The notes below the pieces were generated by a model, which saw nothing but the letters and a program-made list of their open reading frames with translations, was not told where the DNA came from and ran no database searches. A program made the translations under genes and the position numbers. From an uncultured Bacteroidales bacterium (GTDB lineage: Bacteria > Bacteroidota > Bacteroidia > Bacteroidales > UBA932), in NCBI GenBank assembly GCA_946405645.1, contig CAMJHW010000010.1, forward strand, positions 1 through 20,807: a stretch of DNA of 20,807 nt, written 5' to 3'. Of the stretch, positions 1 through 8,913 are shown piece by piece. Every line of letters begins with the position of its first letter. The first letter of the stretch is position 1.

Positions 1-2
1 AT

Positions 3-1850
3 GACTACAACTTCTACACGAACGAGGACGGTTACTATTATTCCACTTCCAAGATTGTCGAGGGTGACGGTATGAACCCTCTCATCAATGTCGCGCGCGC
101 ATACGGTAAGAGCGAAGGATGGAATATCCGTGGTACCATGTTCGCCAACCTGACTCCTTTCAAGGGCTTCGTGTTCACCTCGCGTCTCGGCTACCGCATA
201 GCTCAGAGCTATTCCAGCGACTTCAGCGAGCCTTACTATGTGAACCCGAAACACTACTCCCAGAGCTACAGCATCTCCGCCAACTCGTCGCAGAGCTACT
301 ACTACCAGTGGGAGAACTTCGCCAACTACAACAGGACCTTCGGCAAGCACGACATCGGCGCAATGGCCGGTATGTCCTATACCTTCAACGACAGCCGTGG
401 CGTCAATGCCAGCCTCAGCGGAACCGACCCGCTCAAGGGGTATGAGGACAACTTCCGCTACCTCAACCAGGACAATGGTTCCGGTACCAAGGGCATCGGC
501 GGCGGCAGTCCCAGCAACTCCACCCAGATCTCCTACTTCGGACGTCTGACATACAGCTATGACAACCGTTACAGCCTCCAGACCAACTTCCGCGCCGACG
601 CCTTCGACTCATCGAAGCTCTCCGCCAAGAACCGCTGGGGCTATTTCCCTTCAGTTTCCGCAGGATGGACCGTCAGCAACGAGCCCTGGTTCAAGGACAA
701 TATCAGCCGCAACGCCATCTCCTTCCTGAAGTTCCGCGGATCGTGGGGTATCAACGGTAACATCTCGGTCCTTTCCGGATATCCGTATTCCACCTCCATC
801 TCCTACAACAGCAGGACATATCAGTATCACGTGGACAACAACGTCCTGGATTACGGTTCCCAGCCGGACGGCCTCGCCAATCCGGATCTCACTTGGGAGA
901 CTTCCGTCCAGACCGACCTCGGTCTCGACCTTCGCATGTTCAACAACCGCCTCACATTCGGATTCGACTGGTTCAACAAGGACACCGAAGGATTGCTCGT
1001 GAACATTTCCCCGGTTGCAGAGGTAGGTATCTCATCCACCACGGTGAATGCCGGTTCCGTCAATAACAACGGTCTCGAATTCGAGCTCGGATGGCAGGAC
1101 GACATCGGAGACTTCGGCTATTCCATCAACGCCAACTTCTCCACCCTCAACAACAAGGTCACCTACCTCGAGCCTACCGTTGGTCACCAGAGCGGTTCAG
1201 GTTTCGCCAACTACAAACTCAAAACTTACTTCCAGGAGGGATACCCCGTATGGTTCCTCCGCGGATTCGAGTATGCGGGTATCGGTGCCGACGGCTATGC
1301 CGAGTTCTATGACGCGAACGGAGAGATCACTTCCAACCCCAGCGATGACGACCTCAAGTTCATCGGAAGCGCTCTCCCGTCATTCCAGTACGGTGTCACC
1401 GTGCGCTTCGACTGGAAGGGCATCGACATGACGGTCTTCGGCAACGGATCCGGCGGCAACTATCTCGTGCCTTGCATCTACCGTACGGAGCACACCAAGA
1501 TCAACACCCTCCGCTACTACTACGAGGAGGCCGGCAAGAGCATCCCCGCCATCGACAAGATCTACGACAAGATCAATTTCTGGAGCTCCTCCGCCACCCT
1601 CTTCAAGGGCGACTACTTCAAGATCAAGCAGATCCAGCTTGGCTATACCTTCCCCAAGAAGTTGTTGAGCAAGGTAGGCGTTTCCGCTCTCCGCGGCTAT
1701 GTCTCCTTCGACGACTGGTTCATCTTCACGAAGTATCCCGGATTCGACCCTGAGGCTGCCACCACCGGAAGTTCCACGGGTCGCGGTCTGGACAAGGGTA
1801 CATACCCCAATGCCAAGAAGCTTATGTTCGGTGTCAATCTTTCATTCTAA
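3..1850 (+). CDS. SusC-like TonB-dependent outer-membrane receptor, C-terminal part (5' end cut by window edge)
   Basis: This is the last 615 residues of a SusC/RagA-type receptor. The frame is open from base 3, so the gene starts outside the window; the first in-frame ATG (position 72) is internal. SusC proteins usually have about 1000 residues, so the signal peptide, carboxypeptidase-like domain, TonB box and most or all of the plug are missing here. What remains is barrel: alternating aromatic and polar strands, the SusC-typical stretch with NNGLEFELGW, and an end in ...GVNLSF, whose terminal Phe suits outer-membrane insertion. A SusD partner starts 12 nt downstream, as in SusC/SusD pairs that import oligosaccharides through the outer membrane with TonB energy. 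The substrate cannot be read from this part. It is a different gene from the starch-type SusC at 16957-19941. Confidence 0.93.
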   Translation, partial: DYNFYTNEDGYYYSTSKIVEGDGMNPLINVARAYGKSEGWNIRGTMFANLTPFKGFVFTSRLGYRIAQSYSSDFSEPYYVNPKHYSQSYSISANSSQSYYYQWENFANYNRTFGKHDIGAMAGMSYTFNDSRGVNASLSGTDPLKGYEDNFRYLNQDNGSGTKGIGGGSPSNSTQISYFGRLTYSYDNRYSLQTNFRADAFDSSKLSAKNRWGYFPSVSAGWTVSNEPWFKDNISRNAISFLKFRGSWGINGNISVLSGYPYSTSISYNSRTYQYHVDNNVLDYGSQPDGLANPDLTWETSVQTDLGLDLRMFNNRLTFGFDWFNKDTEGLLVNISPVAEVGISSTTVNAGSVNNNGLEFELGWQDDIGDFGYSINANFSTLNNKVTYLEPTVGHQSGSGFANYKLKTYFQEGYPVWFLRGFEYAGIGADGYAEFYDANGEITSNPSDDDLKFIGSALPSFQYGVTVRFDWKGIDMTVFGNGSGGNYLVPCIYRTEHTKINTLRYYYEEAGKSIPAIDKIYDKINFWSSSATLFKGDYFKIKQIQLGYTFPKKLLSKVGVSALRGYVSFDDWFIFTKYPGFDPEAATTGSSTGRGLDKGTYPNAKKLMFGVNLSF

Positions 1851-1862
1851 TCTGATAGCACT

Positions 1863-3722
1863 ATGAAAAAGAGCATACTCTTAAGTTTGTCCCTTGCGAT
1901 GGCGGTTTTCACCGTCACCTCCTGCAACGAGGACCTTTTGAATATCCCTCAGAAGGGCGTCATCGCCTATGAGGATTTCTACCAGACGGATGAGCACGCC
2001 GAGTCGGCCATGGTCACCGTCTATCACGAGTTTGTCGGCCTGTACGCCAAGCTCACCAGCAACACCCCGTCCTACAACGTCGTATTCAACGCTCCCGGAG
2101 ACGAGCTCTACTGGGGCGGCAGCAACAAGGACGACCATATCGCAGGACAGGAGATCAACGAATTCCGTGCGACCTACAACAGCAACAACGGACACATCAC
2201 GGCATGGTACAAGAAATGCTATTCGCTGATCTACAAGGCAAACCTCGTCATCGACAATTTCGGAGGAGACCTCGCCGACACTCCTGTCAAGAAGCGTTGC
2301 GTCGCTGAAGCCAGGGTCGTCCGCGCGTGGGCCCACATGGTACTTGCCATGATGTTCGGTACACCTCCTCTCGTAGACCACGTTCTCCCCGGTGACGCCA
2401 AGCCTACCAACAGCGACCACCAGGAGCTTCTGAACTGGGTCGCGGACGAGTTGAGAGAGGCCGCAAACGACCTGCCCGCCCGCAACGGCAAGGGCGACAA
2501 GGACGGTGCAGTCAAGATCACCAAGGGAGCCGCACAGGCTTTCCTCGGCAAGGCATTGGTCCTCAACGGAAAATACGCCGAAGCCAAGGAGCCCCTCAAG
2601 GCTGTCATCAGTTCCGGCAATTACGCCCTCGTGGACGGTTCCAAGATGCGCGACCTCTTCCATATGGCAGGCGACGGATGCGAGGAGAAGATCTTCGAGC
2701 TCAACATGGTCGATAACGACTTCTATGGCAAGAACGGAAGATGGGACTATCAGCAGAACCAGTCCCTGTTCTTCCGTCAGATGAACTTCTTCCCTGATTT
2801 CACCCTTCAGGCCGTCGGTTGGGGCAACAACATGGCTCCTTCCAAGAAGTTCGTCGATGCCATCCTCGAGAATGAAGCCGGCTCATACCGCCAGAAGGCC
2901 TGGATGTGCACCTACGAGGAGCTCCTGACCGAGTTCTCGTACTCGAAGCTCGACACCAAGGAAGACGGCACCACCATGACGAAGGAAGAGAAGCTGATGG
3001 AACCCAAGCGCGGTCTCGACCTGAACAAGCGTCCCGACCTCTACGCCAACTACGGATGGTACTTCCTCAAGTTCGTCCCTTACAAGTCCGACGTCAACAC
3101 CAACAGTACCGGTCCCACCCAGGAGAACAAGACCATCATGCGTTATGCGGAAGTCCTTCTCCTCTACGCAGAGGCCTGCGCCCAGACCGGCGACAACGAC
3201 GGTCTGCAGTACCTGAACATGGTCGCCACACGCGCCGGCGCACCTACCTATTCTTCACTCACGATGGAGAACGTCAAGAAGGAGAAATGGTTCGAGATGG
3301 CGTGGGAAGGCTGCCGTTTCTGGGATCTCGTCCGTTGGGGCGATGCCGAGAAAGAGTTGTCATACAAGAGCCACAGCCTTACTCCTTACCTGCGCGACGA
3401 CTTCTTCATGAACTGGGCGATGGGATCCGACGGAGCTGCCGACAAGAGCAAGCCCCTCACTCCGGTTCCCGTCACCGTCGGTTCCTATACCTACCACACT
3501 TTCGAAGGTATCGACCGCGGTAAGATTGTAGGAAGCAACAAGGAGCAGACCGGACGTCCTCACAAGGCTATCGTGATGTGGGTCGATGACGGTTACGGCG
3601 CCAAGGGCGGCGGCTTCGTCAAAGGCAAGCACGAGCTCTATCCGTTCCCGTTCGACATCATCGAGCTCAATCCTTGGAACGAGGAGACGGGCACTGGTAT
3701 CAAGCAGAATCCCGGATGGTAG
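1863..3722 (+). CDS. SusD/RagB-family nutrient-binding outer-membrane lipoprotein
   Basis: This is a 619-residue SusD-family lipoprotein, partner of the SusC-like receptor just upstream (12-nt gap). The signal peptide ends at TVTSC, giving lipidated Cys21. Acidic residues follow at once (C-N-E-D), a pattern linked to surface display in Bacteroidota. Family marks are visible: EARVVRAW...GTPPLV at about 149-171 in the SusD helical core, RYAEVLLLYAEA from about 427, and EGCRFWDLVRWG near 482. SusD proteins sit over the SusC barrel and bind the incoming glycan. At 619 residues it is longer than the starch-type SusD in this window (516), and the two do not look alike outside the family motifs, so the substrate is probably not starch. 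The start is chosen for the signal peptide. A strong terminator follows 21 nt after the stop. Confidence 0.93.
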   Translation: MKKSILLSLSLAMAVFTVTSCNEDLLNIPQKGVIAYEDFYQTDEHAESAMVTVYHEFVGLYAKLTSNTPSYNVVFNAPGDELYWGGSNKDDHIAGQEINEFRATYNSNNGHITAWYKKCYSLIYKANLVIDNFGGDLADTPVKKRCVAEARVVRAWAHMVLAMMFGTPPLVDHVLPGDAKPTNSDHQELLNWVADELREAANDLPARNGKGDKDGAVKITKGAAQAFLGKALVLNGKYAEAKEPLKAVISSGNYALVDGSKMRDLFHMAGDGCEEKIFELNMVDNDFYGKNGRWDYQQNQSLFFRQMNFFPDFTLQAVGWGNNMAPSKKFVDAILENEAGSYRQKAWMCTYEELLTEFSYSKLDTKEDGTTMTKEEKLMEPKRGLDLNKRPDLYANYGWYFLKFVPYKSDVNTNSTGPTQENKTIMRYAEVLLLYAEACAQTGDNDGLQYLNMVATRAGAPTYSSLTMENVKKEKWFEMAWEGCRFWDLVRWGDAEKELSYKSHSLTPYLRDDFFMNWAMGSDGAADKSKPLTPVPVTVGSYTYHTFEGIDRGKIVGSNKEQTGRPHKAIVMWVDDGYGAKGGGFVKGKHELYPFPFDIIELNPWNEETGTGIKQNPGW

Positions 3723-3743
3723 CTATCGGCTGGTTTTTATATG

Positions 3744-3775
3744 AAGAGGGTTGTCTCACGGCAACCCTCTTTTTT
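3744..3775 (+). terminator. Intrinsic terminator of the left SusC/SusD operon
   Basis: A perfect 10-bp stem (AAGAGGGTTG at 3744-3753 pairing with CAACCCTCTT at 3762-3771) encloses an 8-nt loop and runs into a T-rich tail up to 3775. It lies 21 nt after the SusD stop. The reverse direction lacks a T tail, so it should act on plus-strand transcripts only. It separates the SusC/SusD pair from the hydrolase gene. Confidence 0.9.
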
Positions 3776-3778
3776 ATG

Positions 3779-3809
3779 TTCGATTAATGAAAGTAAAACG
3801 CTATATTTG
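3779..3809 (+). promoter_or_regulatory. Bacteroidota-type sigma-ABfr promoter for the hydrolase gene
   Basis: TATATTTG at 3802-3809 matches the -7 consensus TAnnTTTG exactly. Nineteen nucleotides upstream, TTCG (3779-3782) matches three of four bases of the -33 consensus TTTG. The site lies just after the terminator of the preceding operon and 34 nt before the ATG at 3844, leaving a leader of roughly 28 nt. Motif and position agree; activity is inferred. Confidence 0.6.
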
Positions 3810-3843
3810 TGAAAACCAGACTGTATCAATCCAATTCCATATT

Positions 3844-4746
3844 ATGAAGAAAGTATTCCTTGTCCTGGCAGCATGCGCCATTGCGATGCTCCAGTCCTGC
3901 GGCGGCAAGACCGCCGAGACATTCTCGGAAAAGAAAGTGGTCGAGGACGGCGGCACCGGCCCTTACAAAGCCATCATGGTCACGGAGCCCGGTCTCGACG
4001 CCCACACTATCTTCCGTCCGGAGGACCTCTCCCCCTTCGGGAAGAAGAATCCCCTTCCCGTCCTCGTATGGGGCAACGGCGCCTGCACCAACTCCCCTTG
4101 GGAGCATCAGAACTTCCTGAGCGAAATCGCTTCGCACGGATTCATCGTCGTAGCGACCGGTTACATGCCTGAAGAGGGCAAACGCAACTATGGTCCGCAG
4201 TCGACATCCGCCCAGCAGATCGAGAGCATCGACTGGGCAATCGCGGTCAATGCCGACAAGGAGAGCCCTTACTACAAGAAACTCGACACCGATGCGATCG
4301 CCGCGGCCGGAATGTCCTGCGGAGGTCTCCAGACTCTCGACAACTCCGCCGATCCCCGCATCAAGACCCTCATGATCTGCAACAGCGGACTCTTCTCCAA
4401 TCCGGCAGGCGCAGTCCCCGGAATGCCTATGCCCGACAAGGAGAAACTCCAGGACATCAAGGTCCCCATCATGTACCTGCTTGGCGGCGAGACTGACATC
4501 GCGTATGCCAACGGTATGGACGACTTCTCCCGCATCAACCACGTGCCCGCCTTCGCGGCCAACTATCCGGTCGGCCACGGCGGCACCTACGGCAAGCCGC
4601 ACGGCGGAGAGTTCTCCGTCGTGGCGCTCGCGTGGCTGCAGTGGCAGCTTCAGGGCGACAAGGAAGCCGCCAAGATGTTCCAGGGAGACCCCTGTGGCGT
4701 AGCCCAGCGCGAAGGCTGGACTGCCGAGAAGAAGAATATCGACTAA
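3844..4746 (+). CDS. Alpha/beta-hydrolase lipoprotein (esterase or dienelactone-hydrolase/cutinase-like)
   Basis: This is a 300-residue exported hydrolase. The ATG at 3844 is chosen because it begins a lipoprotein signal (MKKVFLVLAA... with probable lipid Cys19 in LQSC); an upstream in-frame TTG at 3751 lies inside the terminator hairpin. The nucleophile elbow is G-M-S158-C-G-G, an Asp candidate is D218 in GGETD, and a His candidate is H245 in VGHGG. VWGNGACTN at about 75-83 should help form the oxyanion hole. This layout suits small-molecule, acyl or polyester-type esterases of the chlorophyllase, dienelactone-hydrolase and cutinase group. The substrate is unknown; removing acyl groups from a glycan is possible. 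No acidic residues follow the lipid Cys (C-G-G-K-T), which suggests a periplasmic-facing location. It has its own promoter, and its stop overlaps that of the convergent GH97 gene. Confidence 0.85.
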   Translation: MKKVFLVLAACAIAMLQSCGGKTAETFSEKKVVEDGGTGPYKAIMVTEPGLDAHTIFRPEDLSPFGKKNPLPVLVWGNGACTNSPWEHQNFLSEIASHGFIVVATGYMPEEGKRNYGPQSTSAQQIESIDWAIAVNADKESPYYKKLDTDAIAAAGMSCGGLQTLDNSADPRIKTLMICNSGLFSNPAGAVPGMPMPDKEKLQDIKVPIMYLLGGETDIAYANGMDDFSRINHVPAFAANYPVGHGGTYGKPHGGEFSVVALAWLQWQLQGDKEAAKMFQGDPCGVAQREGWTAEKKNID

Positions 4747-6983
4747 AGGGCCCGGAGGGAAACGGCGAAGCCGCCGCCCGGCGCCATCTTTATGGACATC
4801 GCATCACCCGCTGTAACGTTACGGCGGGTGATTTCGTATGCCTGCGGATTGGTCTTGTAGTCGGCATCAGGGGCATCCGCATAGATGACCGCCTCATAAG
4901 TCTTGCCGGGAGTCAGGAAGTCCAGGGAGAAGTCCGCAGTGCGGGCCTGCTCGTCCGTGACGCCGCCGACGAACCAGGTGTCGCGGCCGGCGCTGAAGGC
5001 CTTGGCCGAGCCGGACAGCGACGACTGCTTCGGACGGCGGGCTATGACGAGCAGGTCGCCGGGCTCGGCGGCCAGGTAACGCGTCTCGTCCCAGTCCACG
5101 GCAACGTCCTTGATGAACTGGAAAGCATCCATGAACGGGGCGTAATGCTCGGGCGTATCGGCCGCCATCTGCAACGGTGAATACATCGTCACGTACAGGC
5201 CAAGCTGGTTGGCTATGGTCGCATTGACATGCGAGTCATTGCCGCACCACTCCTTCAGGTTCTGCTCGAAGATACCGGGGGTGAAGTCCATCGGTCCGCC
5301 GTTCAGACGGGTGAAAGGCAGGATGGTCACGTGCTCAGGCACGGTGCCGCCGAAGGCCTGATACTCCGTGCCGCGGGCTGACTCGTTACCGATTAGGTTG
5401 GGATAAGTGCGGCAGAGACCGGTAGGGCGCACTGCCTCGTGGGCATTGACCATGATATGGTGCTTAGCAGCCTCGGTGACGGCATAGAGGTAGTGATTGA
5501 CCATGTACTGGCCGTAATGCCTCTCGCCAAGCGGCTGGATGTCACCGACATATCCGCTCTTAACCGCATCATATCCGTATTTGTTCATAAGGGTATAGGC
5601 GGCCTCCATATGACGCTCGTAATTGCGCACGCTGGAAGAAGTCTCGTGATGCATCACGAGCTTGATGCCCTTGGAGTGCGCATATGCATTGAGAGCATCT
5701 ATGTCGAAATCAGGATAAGGAGTGACAAAGTCGAAGACATAGTCCTTGTTGCAGTTGGCCCACTCTTCCCAGCCGATGTTCCAGCCCTCGATGAGGAGAG
5801 CGTCGAAGCCGTTCGCCGCGGCGAAATCGATGTACTTGCGCACATTGGCGTTGTTGGCCGAATGGCGGCCGTTGGGCTTCGCCGCGGAATAGTCGAAGCT
5901 GTCGAGCTTTACGGAGGACGCGTCGGTATAGTTCCAGCTGCCGGCTCCAGCTATCATCTCCCACCACACGCCCATGTACTTGACAGGATGGATCCAGCTG
6001 ACGTCCTCAAGGGCACAGGGCTCGTTGAGATTGAGGACAAGGCGGCTCTCGAGCTGCTTCACGGCCGAGGGCGCCACCTGGATGGTGCGCCAAGGCGTGA
6101 CGCAGGGAGTCTCCAGCCGTCCTTTCCATCCTTCGGCGTCGGGCGTCAGGAACGATCGCAGGTTCTTGCCTTCGGCAAGCAGGTGCATGCAGGGATAATC
6201 GACCAGAGCGGCCTCGTGGATATTGACATAGAGTCCCTCTGGAGTCTTCATCTGCAGCGAGGTCTGCACTCCGCCGGTGCTATAGAGCGTCGTACTGGAA
6301 TTGTACTGGTTGGTTCTCGAAGGGAAGACCTCCGGTATCTCGGAGAGCTTCGAGGTGGCATACTCATACTCCTGCGAGTCGAAGTCTCCGGGAATCCACC
6401 ACGCCGTGTTGTCCTGGGCGCAGTTGAACTCGGTCAATTCCTCCTTGATCACGAAATGGACCAGAGGCTGGTCGGAGGGGAACTCATAGCGGAATCCGAG
6501 TCCGTCGTCGAACACCCTGAAACGGATGTTCATGAGCTTGCCGTCATCTTTGTGGCGAAGCTCGAGCAGCATCTCGTTGTAGTGGTTGCGGATGCTCTTC
6601 TCCTCGCCCCATACCGGCTCCCAGGTCTCGTCGAACGTGCCGAAGGAATGGTCTACGATCTCGAATCCGCTGTTGAACATGTACGGAGGCAACTCGTCCG
6701 GCTTGAGGATCTCGCTGCCGCGGTATTCAAGCCCCTGGTACTTGACGGTGCCGCGCAGCTCGAAACCGAGCGCGCTCGGCAACATCACGGGCGTATCCTT
6801 ATAGTTCAGCTCATAGACAGGGGTTCCGTTCCGGTCCAGATAGACATTTGTAAACAGCATCCCGTCAGGCGACGAGAGGACGAAAGTCTCAGTGCCGGGT
6901 GTATGCGCGACCTTGGCCGGCTGCTGCTTGCAACCGGCCAGGAACGCGCAGGTCAAGGATATTAGTACGATGAACCTTTTCAT
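4743..6983 (-). CDS. susB: GH97 alpha-glucosidase, SusB-type lipoprotein
   Basis: This 746-residue GH97 enzyme should release glucose from maltooligosaccharides in the periplasm, inverting the anomeric centre. Family knowledge for B. thetaiotaomicron SusB (738 residues, recalled) gives E391 and E439 as bases, E508 as acid, and E508, E526 and E532 among the calcium ligands. Here E399 (LIEGW), E447 (MHHETS), E516 (NAHEAVRP), E534 (GNESARG) and E540 (GTEYQ) all lie exactly 8 residues later, so the inverting SusB set looks intact. The N-terminal super-sandwich, the barrel (about 330-620) and a C-terminal beta domain are all present. The signal is MKRFIVLISL...LAGC with Cys18; no acid follows, which fits a periplasmic site. 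It is the last gene of the Sus operon, 12 nt after the SusA-like gene. Its stop overlaps the convergent hydrolase stop. Confidence 0.96.
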   Translation of the reverse strand: MKRFIVLISLTCAFLAGCKQQPAKVAHTPGTETFVLSSPDGMLFTNVYLDRNGTPVYELNYKDTPVMLPSALGFELRGTVKYQGLEYRGSEILKPDELPPYMFNSGFEIVDHSFGTFDETWEPVWGEEKSIRNHYNEMLLELRHKDDGKLMNIRFRVFDDGLGFRYEFPSDQPLVHFVIKEELTEFNCAQDNTAWWIPGDFDSQEYEYATSKLSEIPEVFPSRTNQYNSSTTLYSTGGVQTSLQMKTPEGLYVNIHEAALVDYPCMHLLAEGKNLRSFLTPDAEGWKGRLETPCVTPWRTIQVAPSAVKQLESRLVLNLNEPCALEDVSWIHPVKYMGVWWEMIAGAGSWNYTDASSVKLDSFDYSAAKPNGRHSANNANVRKYIDFAAANGFDALLIEGWNIGWEEWANCNKDYVFDFVTPYPDFDIDALNAYAHSKGIKLVMHHETSSSVRNYERHMEAAYTLMNKYGYDAVKSGYVGDIQPLGERHYGQYMVNHYLYAVTEAAKHHIMVNAHEAVRPTGLCRTYPNLIGNESARGTEYQAFGGTVPEHVTILPFTRLNGGPMDFTPGIFEQNLKEWCGNDSHVNATIANQLGLYVTMYSPLQMAADTPEHYAPFMDAFQFIKDVAVDWDETRYLAAEPGDLLVIARRPKQSSLSGSAKAFSAGRDTWFVGGVTDEQARTADFSLDFLTPGKTYEAVIYADAPDADYKTNPQAYEITRRNVTAGDAMSIKMAPGGGFAVSLRAL
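4803..4832. other. 30-bp near-perfect palindrome inside the 3' end of the GH97 gene
   Basis: The two 15-bp arms are centred between 4817 and 4818 and pair at 14 of 15 positions. The outer 9 bp are ATCACCCGC (4803-4811) and GCGGGTGAT (4824-4832). The single mismatch is T4812/G4823, which becomes a G-U wobble in plus-strand RNA, so the plus-strand transcript could fold almost perfectly. A short T run (4832-4834) follows. It lies 57 nt past the hydrolase stop and may end that transcript. In the GH97 frame it encodes ITRRNVTAGD. A role in transcription is inferred. Confidence 0.55.
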
Positions 6984-6995
6984 ATCTTGTCTTGG

Positions 6996-8906
6996 TTAGA
7001 ATTCGACGATCAGTACCTGACGAGGGCCCACAAGCACTTCGGAACCGAAGTCCACCCGTTCGCCCGTCATCACGTCCGTACCCGCGGAAAGCCCGCGCGA
7101 CGACGTGAACTCGGAATAATCCGCCCACGGCACAGCCACATGGAACGGACAGTTGTTCGCGAAGACATACACCACCTTGTCGTCCGTGTAGCGGAAGAAG
7201 GCGTAAGTGTTGTCCCTGCGAAGGAAGTGCAAGGTCTTGCCGTCGTGGACGGCAGTGGCGCCCTTGCGCCAGTTGAAGAGCTTGCGCGCGTAGTCGAAGA
7301 CTTCGGCGCGCACGCCCTGCCGCAGCGGCGACCCGTCGAAATCGACGTCGCACGCCGCGCGACCATCTGCAGTGAACAGGTCGAACCTGTCACCCTTCCA
7401 TCCTCCGGGGAAGTCCACGCGCAGACCGCCGTCATGATGGGCATAGCTGCTCGGGGTGAACATCTGCTCGTCACCCGAGAATATCTGCGGGATGCCGCGC
7501 AGCGTGGCGGTCAGCGCCAGCACCATCTTCATGCGGTCGGGATCGCGCCTCAAAACGTCGCCGATACGGTCGGTATCGTGATTGGAGCAGAACACGAGGA
7601 TGTTCTTCGGGTCGGCATAGAACGCATCGTTGGCGATGGCGTCGAACACCTTGGTGATACCCTCGTCCCAGTTCTCGTAATCGGCATTGAGTCCCTGGCA
7701 GAAAGCGCTGTGCAGGGGGAAATCCATTATCGAAGGAAGGTTGGAATTGAATCCGTCCCTGTTCAAGGCTCCGTCCTGCCAGTAGGCCAACTGGGCGATG
7801 TTGTTGGTCCACACTTCGCCCACGATGTTGATGCCGGGGAATTCCTTGCGCACGGCGGCGCACCACTGCGACATAGGCACCTTCTCGTTGTAAGGATAGG
7901 TGTCCACGCGCAGTCCGTCGAGGTCGGCATACTCGATCCACCACACAGCCCACTGCTTGAAGTACTGCAGCAGGTAAGGATTGTCGAGGTTCATGTCAGG
8001 CATCGAGGTATCGAACCATCCGCTCTGCATGTTGGTCTGGTCTATACGGGCGGAATTCGGGTCGTTCTGCATGGCGAAGTTGCAGTTGGAGTGCGTGTAC
8101 TCCGGCCACTGATGGATCCAGTCCTGGAAAGGAAGGTCCTTGATCCACCAATGAGCCTTGCCGCAGTGGTTGGTCACGATGTCCATTATCATCTTGATCC
8201 CCCGGGCATGGCTCTGACGTACCAGTTCGCAATACATCTCATTGTCGCCGAAGCGCGGATCGATGCGGTAGTAGTCGCTGCAGGCATAGCCATGGTACGA
8301 CTCCCTGGGCTCATTGTCCTCGAGAAGCGGTGTGTTCCAGATGGCGGTCACGCCAAGGTCCTGAAGGTAGTCGAGGTGGTCCATTATGCCCTTGATATCA
8401 CCACCGTGGCGTCCGGTCAGTTTCTCGCGGTCCGCCTTGTCGTCAGTATCTGGAGTATCGTCGTTGGAAGGGTCTCCGTTGGCGAAACGGTCCGGCATGA
8501 TCAGATAGATCAGGTCGGCGGAAGTGAAGCTCTTGCGCTCCGCGGATCCAGCCTTGCGCTCCCCTATCTCATAGGGAACCTTGAAGGCATACTGGCCGTC
8601 CTTGGCGAACACGATCCAAATCCTGCCGGGAGCCCCGACCTTGACGTCCACGAAGAGGTAGTTCGGACTCTCGGCCTTGTGGACGCCCGTCACTTCGGCG
8701 TCGCCGAAGATACGGACGTCATAGTCCGAGATGGCCGGTCCCTGGACCAGCAGCTGGAGCTCGGTTTTCATCCCGGCCCACCAGCACGGAGGTTCCACGC
8801 GGGTTACCTGTTCCGGAGTCGCTTCCGCCACCTCCGGGGCTTTCTTTTCCTGTCCGCACGCGAATAGCGCGAGCACGCTGACGGCTGTCATGAGATATTT
8901 CTTCAT
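6996..8906 (-). CDS. susA: GH13 neopullulanase/cyclomaltodextrinase-type enzyme, SusA-like
   Basis: This 636-residue GH13 enzyme hydrolyses alpha-1,4 links of maltooligosaccharides or pullulan fragments. An N-terminal beta domain (about 35-120, starting VEPPCWWAGM) is typical of neopullulanases and cyclomaltodextrinases. A GH13 barrel follows with region I MDIVTNH (241-247), region II GLRVD335TYPYN, region III VGE364VW and region IV SNHD444TDR; D335 is the nucleophile, E364 the acid/base and D444 the stabiliser. The C-terminal beta domain is complete. B. thetaiotaomicron SusA has about 617 residues, so length and domains agree. Unlike a plain secreted enzyme it has a lipoprotein signal (ALFAC, Cys17) followed by G-Q-E-K-K, so its exact side of the membrane is unclear. 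It lies 7 nt after the compact GH13 gene and 12 nt before the GH97 gene. Confidence 0.94.
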   Translation of the reverse strand: MKKYLMTAVSVLALFACGQEKKAPEVAEATPEQVTRVEPPCWWAGMKTELQLLVQGPAISDYDVRIFGDAEVTGVHKAESPNYLFVDVKVGAPGRIWIVFAKDGQYAFKVPYEIGERKAGSAERKSFTSADLIYLIMPDRFANGDPSNDDTPDTDDKADREKLTGRHGGDIKGIMDHLDYLQDLGVTAIWNTPLLEDNEPRESYHGYACSDYYRIDPRFGDNEMYCELVRQSHARGIKMIMDIVTNHCGKAHWWIKDLPFQDWIHQWPEYTHSNCNFAMQNDPNSARIDQTNMQSGWFDTSMPDMNLDNPYLLQYFKQWAVWWIEYADLDGLRVDTYPYNEKVPMSQWCAAVRKEFPGINIVGEVWTNNIAQLAYWQDGALNRDGFNSNLPSIMDFPLHSAFCQGLNADYENWDEGITKVFDAIANDAFYADPKNILVFCSNHDTDRIGDVLRRDPDRMKMVLALTATLRGIPQIFSGDEQMFTPSSYAHHDGGLRVDFPGGWKGDRFDLFTADGRAACDVDFDGSPLRQGVRAEVFDYARKLFNWRKGATAVHDGKTLHFLRRDNTYAFFRYTDDKVVYVFANNCPFHVAVPWADYSEFTSSRGLSAGTDVMTGERVDFGSEVLVGPRQVLIVEF

Positions 8907-8913
8907 AATGGTT

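Noticed and set aside
3751..3843. A longer start for the hydrolase gene at a TTG at 3751
   Set aside because: That start lies within the terminator hairpin and before the likely promoter. It would also put 31 residues in front of a good lipoprotein signal.
5439..6965. A 508-codon open frame on the plus strand opposite the GH97 gene
   Set aside because: It mirrors the GH97 gene, whose catalytic residues are all in place. Strong C/G third-position bias keeps the opposite strand free of stops. The translation has no signal, domain or motif I recognise.
6987..8867. A 626-codon open frame on the plus strand opposite the SusA-like gene
   Set aside because: Same cause as above: it covers a well-supported GH13 gene almost exactly, and its translation resembles no family.
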